In this document: piece by piece, positions 43,408 to 51,803 of the stretch | How the letters are laid out: the number at the start of each line of letters is the position of its first letter | How positions within the stretch are numbered: the first letter of the stretch is position 1 | The notes under the pieces: generated by a model | Database searches by the model: none | Told to the model about the DNA's origin: nothing | What the model saw: the letters and a program-made list of their open reading frames with translations, nothing else | Translations under genes and position numbers: made by a program | Origin: Candidatus Bacteroides intestinavium | GTDB taxonomy: Bacteria; Bacteroidota; Bacteroidia; Bacteroidales; Bacteroidaceae | Assembly (NCBI GenBank): GCA_019118325.1 | Contig: DWZE01000085.1 | Coordinates: 16,671-80,670 of the forward strand | Length of the DNA: 64,000 nt | Reading direction: 5' to 3'

Positions 43408-44325
43408 ATGAAACGAATCATTCCCCTTCTCATCCTGTGGCTGTGCCTCCCCCTCTGCGTGCGGGCACAGCAAACCATCTATACGCCCGACAACCTGCCC
43501 AAGGTGCATATCCAGAACAAATACCGCTATCTGTGCGACCCTGCAGGCATCATCAGCCCCGCCGCCACGGACAGCATCGACCGCATGCTCTACCGCCTGG
43601 AGCAGCAGACGGGCATCGAAACCGTGGTGGCCGTCGTGCCCAGCATCGGTGACATGGAATGCTTCGACTTCTGTCACGAACTGCTCAATTCGTGGGGCGT
43701 GGGCAAGAAGGGGAAGGACAACGGACTGGTCATCCTGCTCGTCACCGACCAGCGCTGCATCCAGTTCTACACGGGCTACGGCCTGGAGGGCGTGCTGCCC
43801 GATGCCATCTGCAAGCGCATCCAGACGCAAGATATGATCCCTTATCTGAAAGACGAACGCTGGAGCGAAGGCATGGTAGCGGGCGTCCGCGCCACCTGTG
43901 CCCGTCTGGACGGTTCGATGGAAAACGACGGCAGTACATCCGAAGACGGAGACCTGGGAACCGCCGTTGCCATCATCTTTGCCTTCATCCTCTTCGCCAT
44001 CGCCATCAGCATTGCAGCTGCCAGCCGCAAGACCCGTTGTCCCCGTTGCAAGAAGCACACCCTGAAGCGTGCGAGTAGCCAGGTGATCTCCTTCCACAAC
44101 GGCGTGAAGACGGAAGACGTCACCTACATCTGCCGTAACTGCGGCCATGTGGTCAAGCGCCGCGAGCGCCACGGACAGGACAACAACCGCGGGCGAGGCG
44201 GTGGCTGGGGCGGACCGGTCATCTTCGGCGGCGGATTCGGGGGCTTCGGCGGAGGTGGCGGAGGCTTCGGAGGTAGCTTCGGCGGCGGAAGCGGAGGAGG
44301 CGGAGGAGCAGGCTCCAGGTTCTAA
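43408..44325 (+). CDS. TPM domain protein with Gly-rich tail
   Basis: 305 residues from MKRIIPLLILWLCL (ATG at 43408). A signal peptide ends at VRAQ. The TPM domain (about 30-165; PAATDSIDRMLYRLEQQTGIE, VLLVTDQRCIQFYTGYGLEG-like region) is followed by a transmembrane helix, a possible zinc ribbon (CPRCKK ... CRNCGH) and a Gly/Phe-rich C-terminus. TPM and LemA genes normally sit side by side; here a toxin-antitoxin pair separates them. Confidence 0.88.
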   Translation: MKRIIPLLILWLCLPLCVRAQQTIYTPDNLPKVHIQNKYRYLCDPAGIISPAATDSIDRMLYRLEQQTGIETVVAVVPSIGDMECFDFCHELLNSWGVGKKGKDNGLVILLVTDQRCIQFYTGYGLEGVLPDAICKRIQTQDMIPYLKDERWSEGMVAGVRATCARLDGSMENDGSTSEDGDLGTAVAIIFAFILFAIAISIAAASRKTRCPRCKKHTLKRASSQVISFHNGVKTEDVTYICRNCGHVVKRRERHGQDNNRGRGGGWGGPVIFGGGFGGFGGGGGGFGGSFGGGSGGGGGAGSRF

Positions 44326-44407
44326 ATGAAGAATTAAGGAACGGGAATCTTTCTCTTTTCAGCCATAATGACTACATTTGCAAAAGGAGAACAAAAACAA
44401 TAGCGAT

Positions 44408-44659
44408 ATGACAACAGCAGAATTGGACAGCCACAAGATGATTCTTGTACGGGAAATCATCAATCACTTCAATACGGAAGAATCCTTGCAAAAATTGGCT
44501 GAGGCTTGCAGCATCATCCGCAGGGAAGAGGGAGATTCATCCTCTTATGAATTTTCCCCCCAACTATTTCAAGAACTGACAGAGACCGTTGAACGGCAGT
44601 ATGAAGCCGGGCAATGTCTCACAGACGAACAACTTGACAAGGTAATACAGGCATGGTAA
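44408..44659 (+). CDS. antitoxin component of a RelE-type module
   Basis: 83 residues from MTTAELDSHKMILVREIINH (ATG at 44408). It is predicted to be helical, as for many antitoxins without a clear DNA-binding domain. It overlaps the toxin gene by 7 bp. A TACATTTG -7 element at 44373-44380 suggests that the module has its own promoter after the TPM gene. The DNA is more AT-rich than TPM and LemA. Confidence 0.75.
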   Translation: MTTAELDSHKMILVREIINHFNTEESLQKLAEACSIIRREEGDSSSYEFSPQLFQELTETVERQYEAGQCLTDEQLDKVIQAW

Positions 44660-44979
44660 TCAAATGGTCTCCATTAGCAATACATGGCTTGGAAGAAGTT
44701 TATAATTTCTATTTGAACCAAGCCAATGAAGCCGTAGCCCAACGGGTCATCACTGAAATCCGTCAAGAGACACGTTATCTGCTTATTTTCCCTACCATTG
44801 GGAGTATCCACGGACAAAACGGGAAGGCTACACCCTATAGGTATATCATCAAACATCATCATAAGATACTCTACACTATAAAAGAAGACTGCATACTTAT
44901 TGCTTATGTATGGGATACCCGACGTAACCCAAAAACTCTTGCTAAAATATTGAAACAACAAATAGATAAAGCATTATGA
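44653..44979 (+). CDS. RelE/ParE family toxin
   Basis: 108 residues. The ParE-like pattern is clear: VIKWSPLAIHGLEEVYNFYL, RVITEIRQETRYLL, GKATPYRYIIKHHHKILYTI, LIAYVWDTRRNPKTL. Its stop overlaps the lemA start by 4 bp (ATGA), so translation of lemA may be coupled to that of the toxin. The DNA is AT-rich compared with its neighbours. Confidence 0.88.
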   Translation: MVIKWSPLAIHGLEEVYNFYLNQANEAVAQRVITEIRQETRYLLIFPTIGSIHGQNGKATPYRYIIKHHHKILYTIKEDCILIAYVWDTRRNPKTLAKILKQQIDKAL

Positions 44980-45560
44980 AGAAGACAACTACCCTTATCA
45001 TTATCGCAGTCGTTGCCGTACTGGCCATCTGGGCCGTAACGGGTTACAACGGACTGGTGTCGATGGACGAGAAAGTAAGCAACCAGTGGGCCAACGTGGA
45101 GACACAGTACCAGCGTCGCGCCGACCTCATCCCCAACCTGGTGAACACCGTCAAGGGCTATGCCGCCCACGAACAGGAAACACTGGAAGGCGTCATCGAA
45201 GCACGCAGCAAGGCCACGCAAATCAAAGTAGACCCCGCCGACCTGACACCGGAGAAGCTGGCCGAATACCAAGCCGCACAAGGACAACTGGCCTCGGCTC
45301 TGGGCAAACTGCTGGCCATTACCGAAAACTATCCCGACCTGAAGGCCAACCAGAACTTTCTGGAACTGCAAGCCCAACTGGAAGGCACGGAGAACCGCAT
45401 CAATGTGGCACGCAAGAACTTCAATGACACGGCACGCGAGTTCAACACCGCCATCCGCCGCTTCCCCAAGAACATCCTGGCCGGACTGTTCGGCTTCGAA
45501 AAGCGCGCCTACTTCGAGGCCCAAGCCGGAGCGGAGACGGCACCGACGGTGGAATTCTGA
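44976..45560 (+). CDS. lemA: LemA family protein
   Basis: 194 residues. An N-terminal transmembrane helix (LIIIAVVAVLAIWAVTGYNG) is followed by the four-helix LemA domain (NVETQYQRRADLIPNLVNTVKG, ENRINVARKNFNDTAREFNTAI, RFPKNILAGLFGFEKRAYFEA). Role unknown; usually linked to TPM proteins at the membrane. Its start lies within the stop of the preceding toxin gene. Confidence 0.94.
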   Translation: MKKTTTLIIIAVVAVLAIWAVTGYNGLVSMDEKVSNQWANVETQYQRRADLIPNLVNTVKGYAAHEQETLEGVIEARSKATQIKVDPADLTPEKLAEYQAAQGQLASALGKLLAITENYPDLKANQNFLELQAQLEGTENRINVARKNFNDTAREFNTAIRRFPKNILAGLFGFEKRAYFEAQAGAETAPTVEF

Positions 45561-45632
45561 ACCGTTCCGCATGGATTGTCCGGCAAATAACCGTATCTTT
45601 GCGTAATAAGAAAAGAAATTGGCAAATGGTTG

Positions 45633-45788
45633 ATGGACGTAGCCAAGTACGTACTGACGGCAGTTATCATCTCAACCATATTCAAAGAAATGCAAGACAA
45701 ATGGATGTACGTCATTGCCAGCATCATCGCAATCACGACATTCAGTTTGGGATTGTGGTTCTTACACAGCAAAAAAGAGGAGGACTAA
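45633..45788 (+). CDS. DUF6722-like small membrane protein
   Basis: 51 residues from the ATG at 45633, starting MDVAKYVLTAVIISTIFKEM, with two hydrophobic helices and ending HSKKEED. The frame stays open upstream and reads KEIGKWLM just before the ATG. As I recall, homologues keep that segment, so the true start could be the ATA at 45606, giving 60 residues. A TATCTTTG -7 box (45594-45601) would start transcription near 45608, which fits a leaderless message or the ATG start. Function unknown. Confidence 0.65.
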   Translation: MDVAKYVLTAVIISTIFKEMQDKWMYVIASIIAITTFSLGLWFLHSKKEED

Positions 45789-45789
45789 T

Positions 45790-45909
45790 ATGACAAACAG
45801 TGAATTTGGCTTTATCTTGATGTGTGCCACTATCTTGGCCATTGCACTCACATCCTTCCTTTATTTCTACATAAAAGACAAGAAGGAAGAGCGACGCCAC
45901 GCCAACTGA
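45790..45909 (+). CDS. small single-helix membrane protein
   Basis: 39 residues (ATG at 45790): MTNSEFGFILMCATILAIAL, then a short helix end and a charged tail, KDKKEERRHAN. It starts one base after the DUF6722-like stop and precedes a strong terminator, so the pair forms a small operon. Tiny proteins of this kind pair with DUF6722 in Bacteroidales, as far as I recall. Function unknown. Confidence 0.6.
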   Translation: MTNSEFGFILMCATILAIALTSFLYFYIKDKKEERRHAN

Positions 45910-45929
45910 CCACCGTCAGAAGACATAAT

Positions 45930-45977
45930 GAGCGCACCGGAAGTCCCGCAAGGGCCGCTTCCGGTGCGCTCGTTTTT
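45930..45977 (+). terminator. intrinsic terminator
   Basis: A 14-bp perfect stem, GAGCGCACCGGAAG (45930-45943) and CTTCCGGTGCGCTC (45958-45971), is followed by GTTTTT. It ends the lemA/DUF6722 transcripts and separates them from the convergent flavodoxin-like gene. Confidence 0.9.
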
Positions 45978-45992
45978 CATTCCACCGCCACA

Positions 45993-46622
45993 TCAGCGGA
46001 TAAAGTTCGTGCGCAACGGCTCTTCCGCCCCGCGGGGAAAGTCGATGCCCGCCTGCCGTCCCGCCTCGATGCAGCGCAGGAGCCACGCCATGTTGCGTCC
46101 CAGCGTGCGCATGGTCTGCAGGCCTTCGAGGTCTTGGCGCACCTCATCAGGCGTGTTGCCATGCACCATGTTCCAGTATTGCGAAGATACTACGGGCATG
46201 GAGCTGATGGTGAAGTATTTGTTTAGCTGGTCGAAGGTGGCCGTAGCGCCCCCGCGCCGACAGCTGGCAATGGCCGCAGCCGGCTTCCCGGCAAACACGC
46301 CCCGGCGGTTGCCCGCATAGAAGGCACGGTCCATGAACGAAGTGATGGCCCCGCTGGCCGAAGCGAAATGCACGGGCGAACCGAACACGAATCCGTCCGC
46401 CTCCTCCGCCTTGTCCAGGAACTCATTCACCACATCATCGCGGAAGCAGGCCAGCTTCTCCGCACAACTGCCGCAACCGATACATCCGGCCACGGGCTTC
46501 ACACCCAACCACACGATTTCCGTCTCCACGCCCGCCGCTTGCAGGGTGGCGGCCACTTCTTCCAACGCCGTATAGGTGCAACCCGTCTTGTGCGGGCCAC
46601 CGTTCACTAAGAGTACTTTCAT
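45993..46622 (-). CDS. flavodoxin family NAD(P)H-dependent FMN reductase
   Basis: 209 residues. The flavodoxin-like FMN site is NGGPHKTGCTYTALEEV, and GSPVHFASASGAITSFMDRA matches iron-sulfur flavoproteins. A short cysteine cluster CIGCGSCAEKLAC is present near residue 47. It is likely a cytosolic oxidoreductase; substrate unknown. No cotranscribed neighbour. Confidence 0.9.
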   Translation of the reverse strand: MKVLLVNGGPHKTGCTYTALEEVAATLQAAGVETEIVWLGVKPVAGCIGCGSCAEKLACFRDDVVNEFLDKAEEADGFVFGSPVHFASASGAITSFMDRAFYAGNRRGVFAGKPAAAIASCRRGGATATFDQLNKYFTISSMPVVSSQYWNMVHGNTPDEVRQDLEGLQTMRTLGRNMAWLLRCIEAGRQAGIDFPRGAEEPLRTNFIR

Positions 46623-46711
46623 AATCAGTCAGTCAATTATTCGTTTTAGAATAGATACAATGGTCTGAGGTTGTAGCCGGGTTGGCCGTACATCTTTCAA
46701 GAAAGAGTGGC

Positions 46712-46752
46712 CACCCGTCTGAAAACAAAAATCAGATGGAAATCTTGCGATA
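46712..46752. repeat. 41-bp direct repeat, distal copy (att-like)
   Basis: It starts CACCCGTCTGAAAAC and is identical to the copy at 47718-47758 except for one base (40 of 41). The copy beside the tRNA genes is part of their terminator; this copy keeps only one arm of that hairpin, so it looks like the far end of an integrated segment. Confidence 0.8.
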
Positions 46753-46889
46753 GTTATCTTAAGAATCTGATCCTATTTGGAAACTATTGGTTGATGCCTT
46801 GGCTGACTATTAAAGTCAAGTGCCAAGAGTGATTCATAATAAATAAACTAATAATCTCTTTGCCGCATTGAACTGCCCCACAAAATTAG

Positions 46890-47551
46890 TCAATATTGCA
46901 TTCTAATACAACGTTTAATTCTAATTTGTGTATCTATGAAGTAAAGGTTGCCATCAATCCCATACAGCACATTATTGGGTACGGCATCAAAAATCTTATA
47001 CTTATCATTATGGTACTCATCGTAATAATCCATCTCGAAACCGAGCAACCGCATATAACTTGCAATTTCTTCTTCGGTGGCTTCCCTCTCCGCTTTGATA
47101 TAAGGTTGGATAAGGACGGCACAAAATTCACGCTGACTGTTGTAGGCAAAACCTATCAGTTGGTAGGGCACATTCGGAAAGAATCTGTTGTGTGCCTCCA
47201 TGCGGATAAAGAAATTTTCCAAGTCATCACCTGCATATTCAAAGTTGTTCAGTTTATAGACAGTAGCCGCTCCGTTGTAGAACACTTCGTTCTCTCCACC
47301 TTTGGCTAAATAGATAACGGGAAGCGACCTGAAATCTATCCACAAGCTGTTGGCATCGGCAAACTTTATCAGTTCTTCTGTTTGCTTTCTCTTATAGCTT
47401 TCTGCAAGTTCAGGCGTTCCTGCTGCTTCCTTGCTTCTTCTAACGAGGCAGGCTGCTTGCTCCATGAGGCTACCGATTGGCGTGTGCGCTCTATCCATTC
47501 CTTATGAAATTCATTAATATATTCCATCATTCTGATTTTTGATTGTGGCAA
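46890..47551 (-). pseudogene. polyvalent-protein-kinase-like gene with a frameshift
   Basis: Two overlapping frames make one protein. The first, from 47551 (a better start may be 47530), reads EYINEFHKEWIERTRQSVAS to LNLQKAIRESKQ and then stops. The second continues in another frame with TEELIKFADANSLWIDF, FYNGAATVYKLNNFEY, PNVPYQLIGFAYNSQREFCA and NNVLYGIDGNLYFIDTQIR, ending at 46890. The second part matches the kinase-like domain found in phage and conjugative polyvalent proteins. The shift lies near 47375-47385 in an A-rich run. The C-terminus also seems short. It is the only content of the segment between the 41-bp repeats. Confidence 0.6.
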
Positions 47552-47717
47552 AGTTAGTCATTTTGCGCGATTTTCCATACATTCATCCCTGTATCTCCAT
47601 CATGTTTATTGATGCGTTTAACTTTCGTTGATTTATTGCATGAATGGCATGGCTTGTCCACACGATATCTATATAGGGGCACCATAATCCACAACTTTAG
47701 CTCCGTGCAAAACCCAG

Positions 47718-47758
47718 CACCCGCCTGAAAACAAAAATCAGATGGAAATCTTGCGATA
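47718..47758. repeat. 41-bp direct repeat, tRNA-proximal copy (att-like)
   Basis: It starts CACCCGCCTGAAAAC and differs from the copy at 46712-46752 in one base. It lies 20 bp beyond the 3' end of tRNA-Gly and forms most of the tRNA terminator, the usual position of an integration site. The 965 bp between the copies hold only a broken gene. Confidence 0.8.
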
Positions 47759-47771
47759 ACCATCTGATTTT
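47726..47771 (-). terminator. terminator of the tRNA-Tyr/tRNA-Gly transcript
   Basis: On the minus strand AAAATCAGATGG (47771-47760) pairs perfectly with CCATCTGATTTT (47745-47734), followed by TGTTTTC. It directly follows the 3' end of tRNA-Gly. Confidence 0.8.
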
Positions 47772-47777
47772 CAGAAG

Positions 47778-47850
47778 AGCGGAAGACGGGACTCAAACCC
47801 GCGACCCTCAGCTTGGAAGGCTAATGCTCTATCAACTGAGCTACTTCCGC
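47778..47850 (-). tRNA. tRNA-Gly (anticodon TCC)
   Basis: 73 nt. The acceptor stem GCGGAAG (47850-47844) pairs with CTTCCGC (47785-47779). The anticodon loop CTTCCAA has TCC in the middle, closed by TTAGC/GCTGA, and the T arm contains GGTTTGAGTCC. The 3' CCA is not encoded. It is 10 bp downstream of tRNA-Tyr. Confidence 0.95.
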
Positions 47851-47860
47851 AAATTTAAGG

Positions 47861-47943
47861 TGGGCAAAGATGGATTCGAACCACCGAAGGTATAAACCAG
47901 CAGATTTACAGTCTGCCCCATTTGGCCACTCTGGTATTTGCCC
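47861..47943 (-). tRNA. tRNA-Tyr (anticodon GTA)
   Basis: 83 nt with a long variable arm, as in bacterial tRNA-Tyr. The acceptor GGGCAAA pairs with TTTGCCC, the anticodon loop ACTGTAAAT contains GTA, and the T arm has GGTTCGAATCC. It is the first gene of a two-tRNA operon. Confidence 0.95.
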
Positions 47944-48011
47944 AATCCGCTATTGAGAAGTTTTTTGGGGAAGCCGTTGCTTCGTTTCTCAATTGCGCTG
48001 CAAAGGTACGA

Positions 48012-48506
48012 CTATTTTTTTAATCTGCAAGCAAAATCGATCATTTTTATTGCAGCAACTGCACATTCGTCGCCTTTATTGCCCAAACGGCCTCCTGCGC
48101 GGTCCTCTGCCTGCTGCATGGTGTTGGTGGTGATGAGGCCGTAGATGACGGGAACGTCACCTTCGGCATTCAGCCGCGTGATGCCTTCCGTGGCACCCAT
48201 GCAGACGTAATCAAAGTGTGGCGTGTCGCCACGGACCACACAGCCCAAAGCAATGACGGCGTCCACATCCGTGTGCTTGATGAGTTGTGACGCTCCGAAG
48301 GTCAGTTCGAAACTGCCGGGGACGGTGCGGACCAGGATGTTCTCCTCCTTCGCGCCGTGCTTTTTCAGCGTATTCAGGGCGCCCTGGAGCAGGGCGCCCG
48401 TGATGTTGTAGTTCCATTCGGACACGACGATGCCGAATTTCATCCCCGATGCGTCGGGGACGGACTGGAAGTCGTAGTCCGAGAGGTTGTGATATGCGGT
48501 TGCCAT
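48012..48506 (-). CDS. ribH: 6,7-dimethyl-8-ribityllumazine synthase
   Basis: 164 residues. Family motifs are [59 protein letters not shown] and [19 protein letters not shown]. It catalyses the penultimate step of riboflavin synthesis and forms an icosahedral or pentameric shell. It follows the TPR gene by 7 bp in the same direction. Confidence 0.95.
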   Translation of the reverse strand: MATAYHNLSDYDFQSVPDASGMKFGIVVSEWNYNITGALLQGALNTLKKHGAKEENILVRTVPGSFELTFGASQLIKHTDVDAVIALGCVVRGDTPHFDYVCMGATEGITRLNAEGDVPVIYGLITTNTMQQAEDRAGGRLGNKGDECAVAAIKMIDFACRLKK

Positions 48507-48513
48507 ACGTCGT

Positions 48514-49197
48514 TTACTTCTTCAGCAGTTTAGCCTGTTCGATGTAGGTGTCGATGTTCATGGCCTGGTAGGAGGCGAAGTACTTGTCCTTGATGGTGGT
48601 GTAAGCTTTGATGGCTTCATCGTACTTGCCTTGTTTCACCAGGATTTCGCCGGCCTGCATCAGGAAGATGGGGCTCAACGTGTTGTTGTCGGCCTGGCCG
48701 GCGGCATCCAGCAGGGTGGAAGCGGCTTTGTCCAGGTCGCCCAGCTGTGCGTAGCAGTTGCCGATGGCGCCTTTGATGGCGGGAGCCACCATCTGGTCGT
48801 TGCCGTCGAAGCCGTTCAGCATGTCGATGGCTTCCTGTGTCTTGCCCAGCTTGGCGTAGCAGATGCCTGCGTAGGCTTTGGCCAGGTTGGCTGCCTTGGT
48901 GCCGCTGTATTCGTCGGCCACCTTGAGGAAACCTGCGTAGCCGATGCTGTCGCCGTTCAGGGCCTGCTCGAAGTTGTTCGTCTCGAAGTACTGCTGTCCC
49001 ATGTACAAGGCAGCCTGTGCTTTCTCTTCGCGCGGCTGTGCATAGAGGTTTTTGTACAGGGTGACGCCGGCGATGATGACGATGATGGCCACTACCACGC
49101 CGATGATGGGTTTCTTGTTCTTGATGAGAAATGCCTCTGATTGTGTCAGTGCTTCTTCCACGTTGAGGGCTTCGTTGGTCTTTTTCTGTTCTGCCAT
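48514..49197 (-). CDS. membrane-anchored TPR protein (YfgM-like)
   Basis: 227 residues. A cytoplasmic N-terminal segment and one transmembrane helix ([22 protein letters not shown]) precede four to five tetratricopeptide repeats ([61 protein letters not shown]). YfgM-like proteins help exported proteins at the Sec translocon. It lies upstream of ribH and divergent from recF. Confidence 0.88.
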   Translation of the reverse strand: MAEQKKTNEALNVEEALTQSEAFLIKNKKPIIGVVVAIIVIIAGVTLYKNLYAQPREEKAQAALYMGQQYFETNNFEQALNGDSIGYAGFLKVADEYSGTKAANLAKAYAGICYAKLGKTQEAIDMLNGFDGNDQMVAPAIKGAIGNCYAQLGDLDKAASTLLDAAGQADNNTLSPIFLMQAGEILVKQGKYDEAIKAYTTIKDKYFASYQAMNIDTYIEQAKLLKK

Positions 49198-49365
49198 TGT
49201 TATAGGATTCTTTTTGTTATTATTCTATGTTTTTGATTTCGACCCGCAAAATTAGTTGTTTTATCACTATCAGCGAAATTTGGGGGCATCTTTTTTCACT
49301 TGCCGGTCTGAAAACAACGAAATTCTTGCTACTTTTGCGCGGCGGATGAGATTCCGGGCGCTGTG

Positions 49366-49445
49366 CCGGGGGATATCTCCGTCCGTGCGTGCAGTATTCT
49401 CCGTCCGGAGGCGGGGATATCTCCGCCCGCGGACGCAGGTGTCGC
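49366..49445. repeat. GATATC 22-bp-period array (copy E, partly degenerate)
   Basis: The four cores are GATATC 49372, GTATTC 49394, GATATC 49416 and GGTGTC 49438, exactly 22 bp apart, with CGTCCGTG-type spacers. It lies between a TACTTTTG -7 element (49330-49337) and the recF start (49496), so it would be in the recF leader RNA. Confidence 0.85.
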
Positions 49446-49495
49446 TGCTTATCCGCCCCCGTGTTGATTGATTGTTTCCTTTGGCTGATTATGTT

Positions 49496-50614
49496 ATGAT
49501 ATTGAAGCGTATATCTATCCTTAATTATAAGAACCTGGAGCAGGTGGAACTGGCGTTCTCGCCCAAGCTGAATTGCTTTTTCGGGCAGAACGGCATGGGC
49601 AAGACCAATCTGCTGGATGCCGTCTACTACCTGTCTTTCTGCAAGAGCGCGGGCAACCCCATCGACTCGCAGAACATCCTTCACGAGGCTGATTTCTTCA
49701 TGATACAGGGGTTCTATGAGGCGGCGGACGGTGCGCCGGAGGAAATCTATTGCGGCATGAAGCGCCGGCAGAAGAAGCAGTTCAAGCGCAACAAGAAGGA
49801 GTACGGCCGCCTGTCGGACCATATCGGCTTCATCCCCCTGGTGATGGTGTCGCCGGCCGATGTCGAACTGATAGCCGGGGGCAGCGACGGCCGCCGGCGC
49901 TTCATGGATGTGGTCATCTCGCAGTATGACAAGGAATATCTGAATGCCCTCATCCGCTATAACAAAGCCCTGACCCAGCGCAATGTTCTGCTGAAGAGCG
50001 AACAACCCGTGGAGGAGGAACTGTTTCTGGTCTGGGAAGAGATGATGGCGCAGACGGGCGAGATGGTCTATCGCAAGCGCGAGGCCTTCATCCGCGAGTT
50101 CATCCCCATCTTCCAGTCTTTCTATTCTTTCATTTCGCAGGACCGGGAGCAGGTGGGGCTGACGTATGAATCGCACGCCGCCCGGGGGCCGTTGCTGGAC
50201 ATCCTGCGCGAGAGCCGCGAGCGGGACCGCATCATGGGCTATTCCCTGCGGGGCATCCATAAGGACGAACTGAACATGTTGCTGGGCGATTTCCCTATCA
50301 AGAAGGAAGGCTCGCAGGGACAGAACAAGACGTATCTGGTGGCGCTGAAGCTGGCGCAGTTCGACTTCCTGAAGCGCGCGGCGGGCACGGTGCCGCTGCT
50401 CCTGCTGGACGACCTCTTCGACAAGCTGGACGCCCGGCGCGTGGAGCAGATTGTGAAGCTCGTGGCGGGCGACGGCTTTGGCCAGATTTTCATCACGGAT
50501 ACGGACCGCAGCCACTTGGACCGCATCCTGCACAGTGTGGGCAGCGATTACCGGATGTTTCATGTAGAGAACGGGCAGGTGTCCGAAACTGTCGGGGAAG
50601 GGAGCCGGGAATGA
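49496..50614 (+). CDS. recF: DNA replication/repair protein RecF
   Basis: 372 residues from the ATG at 49496. Walker A is FFGQNGMGKTNLLDAVYYL, the signature region GSQGQNKTYLVALKLAQ and Walker B LLLLDDLFDKLDARR; the C-terminal ITDTDR segment is also normal. RecF loads RecA at ssDNA gaps. Its stop overlaps the start of the DUF721 gene by 4 bp (ATGA). Confidence 0.95.
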   Translation: MILKRISILNYKNLEQVELAFSPKLNCFFGQNGMGKTNLLDAVYYLSFCKSAGNPIDSQNILHEADFFMIQGFYEAADGAPEEIYCGMKRRQKKQFKRNKKEYGRLSDHIGFIPLVMVSPADVELIAGGSDGRRRFMDVVISQYDKEYLNALIRYNKALTQRNVLLKSEQPVEEELFLVWEEMMAQTGEMVYRKREAFIREFIPIFQSFYSFISQDREQVGLTYESHAARGPLLDILRESRERDRIMGYSLRGIHKDELNMLLGDFPIKKEGSQGQNKTYLVALKLAQFDFLKRAAGTVPLLLLDDLFDKLDARRVEQIVKLVAGDGFGQIFITDTDRSHLDRILHSVGSDYRMFHVENGQVSETVGEGSRE

Positions 50615-50901
50615 GACGCAAGGACGCACAATCCATCGGTCAGCTCGTCCGTGCCTATCTGCGTCAGGAGAGCCTGGAGTCCCCCCTGAACGAACGCCGC
50701 CTGGTCAATGCCTGGCCCGAGGTGGTGGGTCCCTCCATCGCGGCCTATACCGACGGTCTCTTTGTCCGCAACCAGACGCTCTACGTCCACCTCACCTCCG
50801 CCGCCCTGCGCCAGGAACTGATGATGGGGCGCACGCTGCTGGTGCGCAACCTGAACAAGCACGTGGGGGCGCAGGTGATTACCGACATTGTATTCCGATA
50901 G
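50611..50901 (+). CDS. DUF721 (DciA-like) protein
   Basis: 96 residues (RRKDAQSIGQLVRAYLRQES, RLVNAWPEVVGPSIAAYTDG, LTSAALRQELMMGRTLLVRN). DUF721 includes DciA, the ancestral helicase loader that operates with DnaB in bacteria lacking DnaC. Adjacency to recF fits a replication role. Translation is coupled to recF. Confidence 0.88.
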   Translation: MRRKDAQSIGQLVRAYLRQESLESPLNERRLVNAWPEVVGPSIAAYTDGLFVRNQTLYVHLTSAALRQELMMGRTLLVRNLNKHVGAQVITDIVFR

Positions 50902-51000
50902 GTCGATTCCGGGATTCTTTCCCGTCGCCGGGTTGGGCGGTCGCGCTTATTCAGGGCGGGGGCAAGCCCCGCGAGTAAAATAAATGGGTCAAAAACAGGT

Positions 51001-51789
51001 TTACCACGCGTTCATCCGCAGCGTGTCCGTCACTTTCATCTTCAAATCTTTCAGAGCCTGGACGGCGTGGTTGTAATACGTCGCGTTCTCCAGGTCGGCA
51101 TTGTTGTGGGCATCCAGTCCGATGATGGCGGTACAGCCTTCATTGGCGGCGATGCGCCAGAAATCGGGATGCGGATAGGTCTGCAGACCGTGTGCTTCGT
51201 TGTAGGCCATGTAGCCGATGTTGTATTCCAAGGGGATGCCGAGCCGTGCGGCCGTGCGGCAGATGTGGCGGCTGATGAGGGTGCAGTGGTGGTCCCATTG
51301 GGGATAGGAACGCATGAAGAGTTCCGGATGGGCCAGGCAGCAGTACAGGCCTGTCTCCATGCCCTCGATGGCGCTTTCCTCGTAGAGGTCCAGCATGTCG
51401 CGCGTGTCGCAGTGGTGGCCGAAGTAGGGGAATTTCTCGTCCGTGTGGTAGAAGTGGTTGCCGAAGATGATGTAGTCCAGCCGGTATTGTTTAATCTGTT
51501 CCTTCAGCCAGTGCAGGTAGTCGGGGAAGTATTCGCACTCCAGGCCGATCTTGATGTCTATCTGTCCTTTGTATTTCTCGCGCAGGGCCTGCAGGCTCTC
51601 CACATAGTCCGGCAGTTGGTCGGGCAGCATGCGCATGTCTGCCACATAGTCCGTGCGGTATTTCCAAGGAGTGTGTTCGGAGAATCCCAGGACTTGGTAT
51701 CCGCCTTTCAAGGCGCTTTGTACGTAAGCTTCGTCCGTTCCTACGGCATGCAGGCAGCGGGTGGTATGGGTGTGATAGTTGGTTTTCAT
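51001..51789 (-). CDS. PHP domain histidinol-phosphatase-like protein
   Basis: 262 residues. The PHP metal ligands appear in NYHTHTTRCLHA, LGFSEHTPWKYR, ECEYFP and CCLAHPELFMRS, and the sequence ends normally. HisK-type histidinol-phosphatases and other PHP phosphatases share this fold; the histidine operon is not nearby. It follows the cyclo-ligase gene by 14 bp. Confidence 0.88.
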   Translation of the reverse strand: MKTNYHTHTTRCLHAVGTDEAYVQSALKGGYQVLGFSEHTPWKYRTDYVADMRMLPDQLPDYVESLQALREKYKGQIDIKIGLECEYFPDYLHWLKEQIKQYRLDYIIFGNHFYHTDEKFPYFGHHCDTRDMLDLYEESAIEGMETGLYCCLAHPELFMRSYPQWDHHCTLISRHICRTAARLGIPLEYNIGYMAYNEAHGLQTYPHPDFWRIAANEGCTAIIGLDAHNNADLENATYYNHAVQALKDLKMKVTDTLRMNAW

Positions 51790-51803
51790 TGTCTTATGCG
51801 TTT

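Noticed and set aside
45599..45793. Alternative 64-codon frame over the DUF6722-like gene
   Set aside because: Its product is polar and His/Gln-rich, whereas the other frame gives a coherent two-helix membrane protein followed by a tightly spaced partner gene.
47554..47796. Minus-strand reading frame of 80 codons between the tRNA genes and the kinase-like gene
   Set aside because: It starts inside tRNA-Gly and reads through the tRNA terminator and the 41-bp repeat; no family similarity seen.
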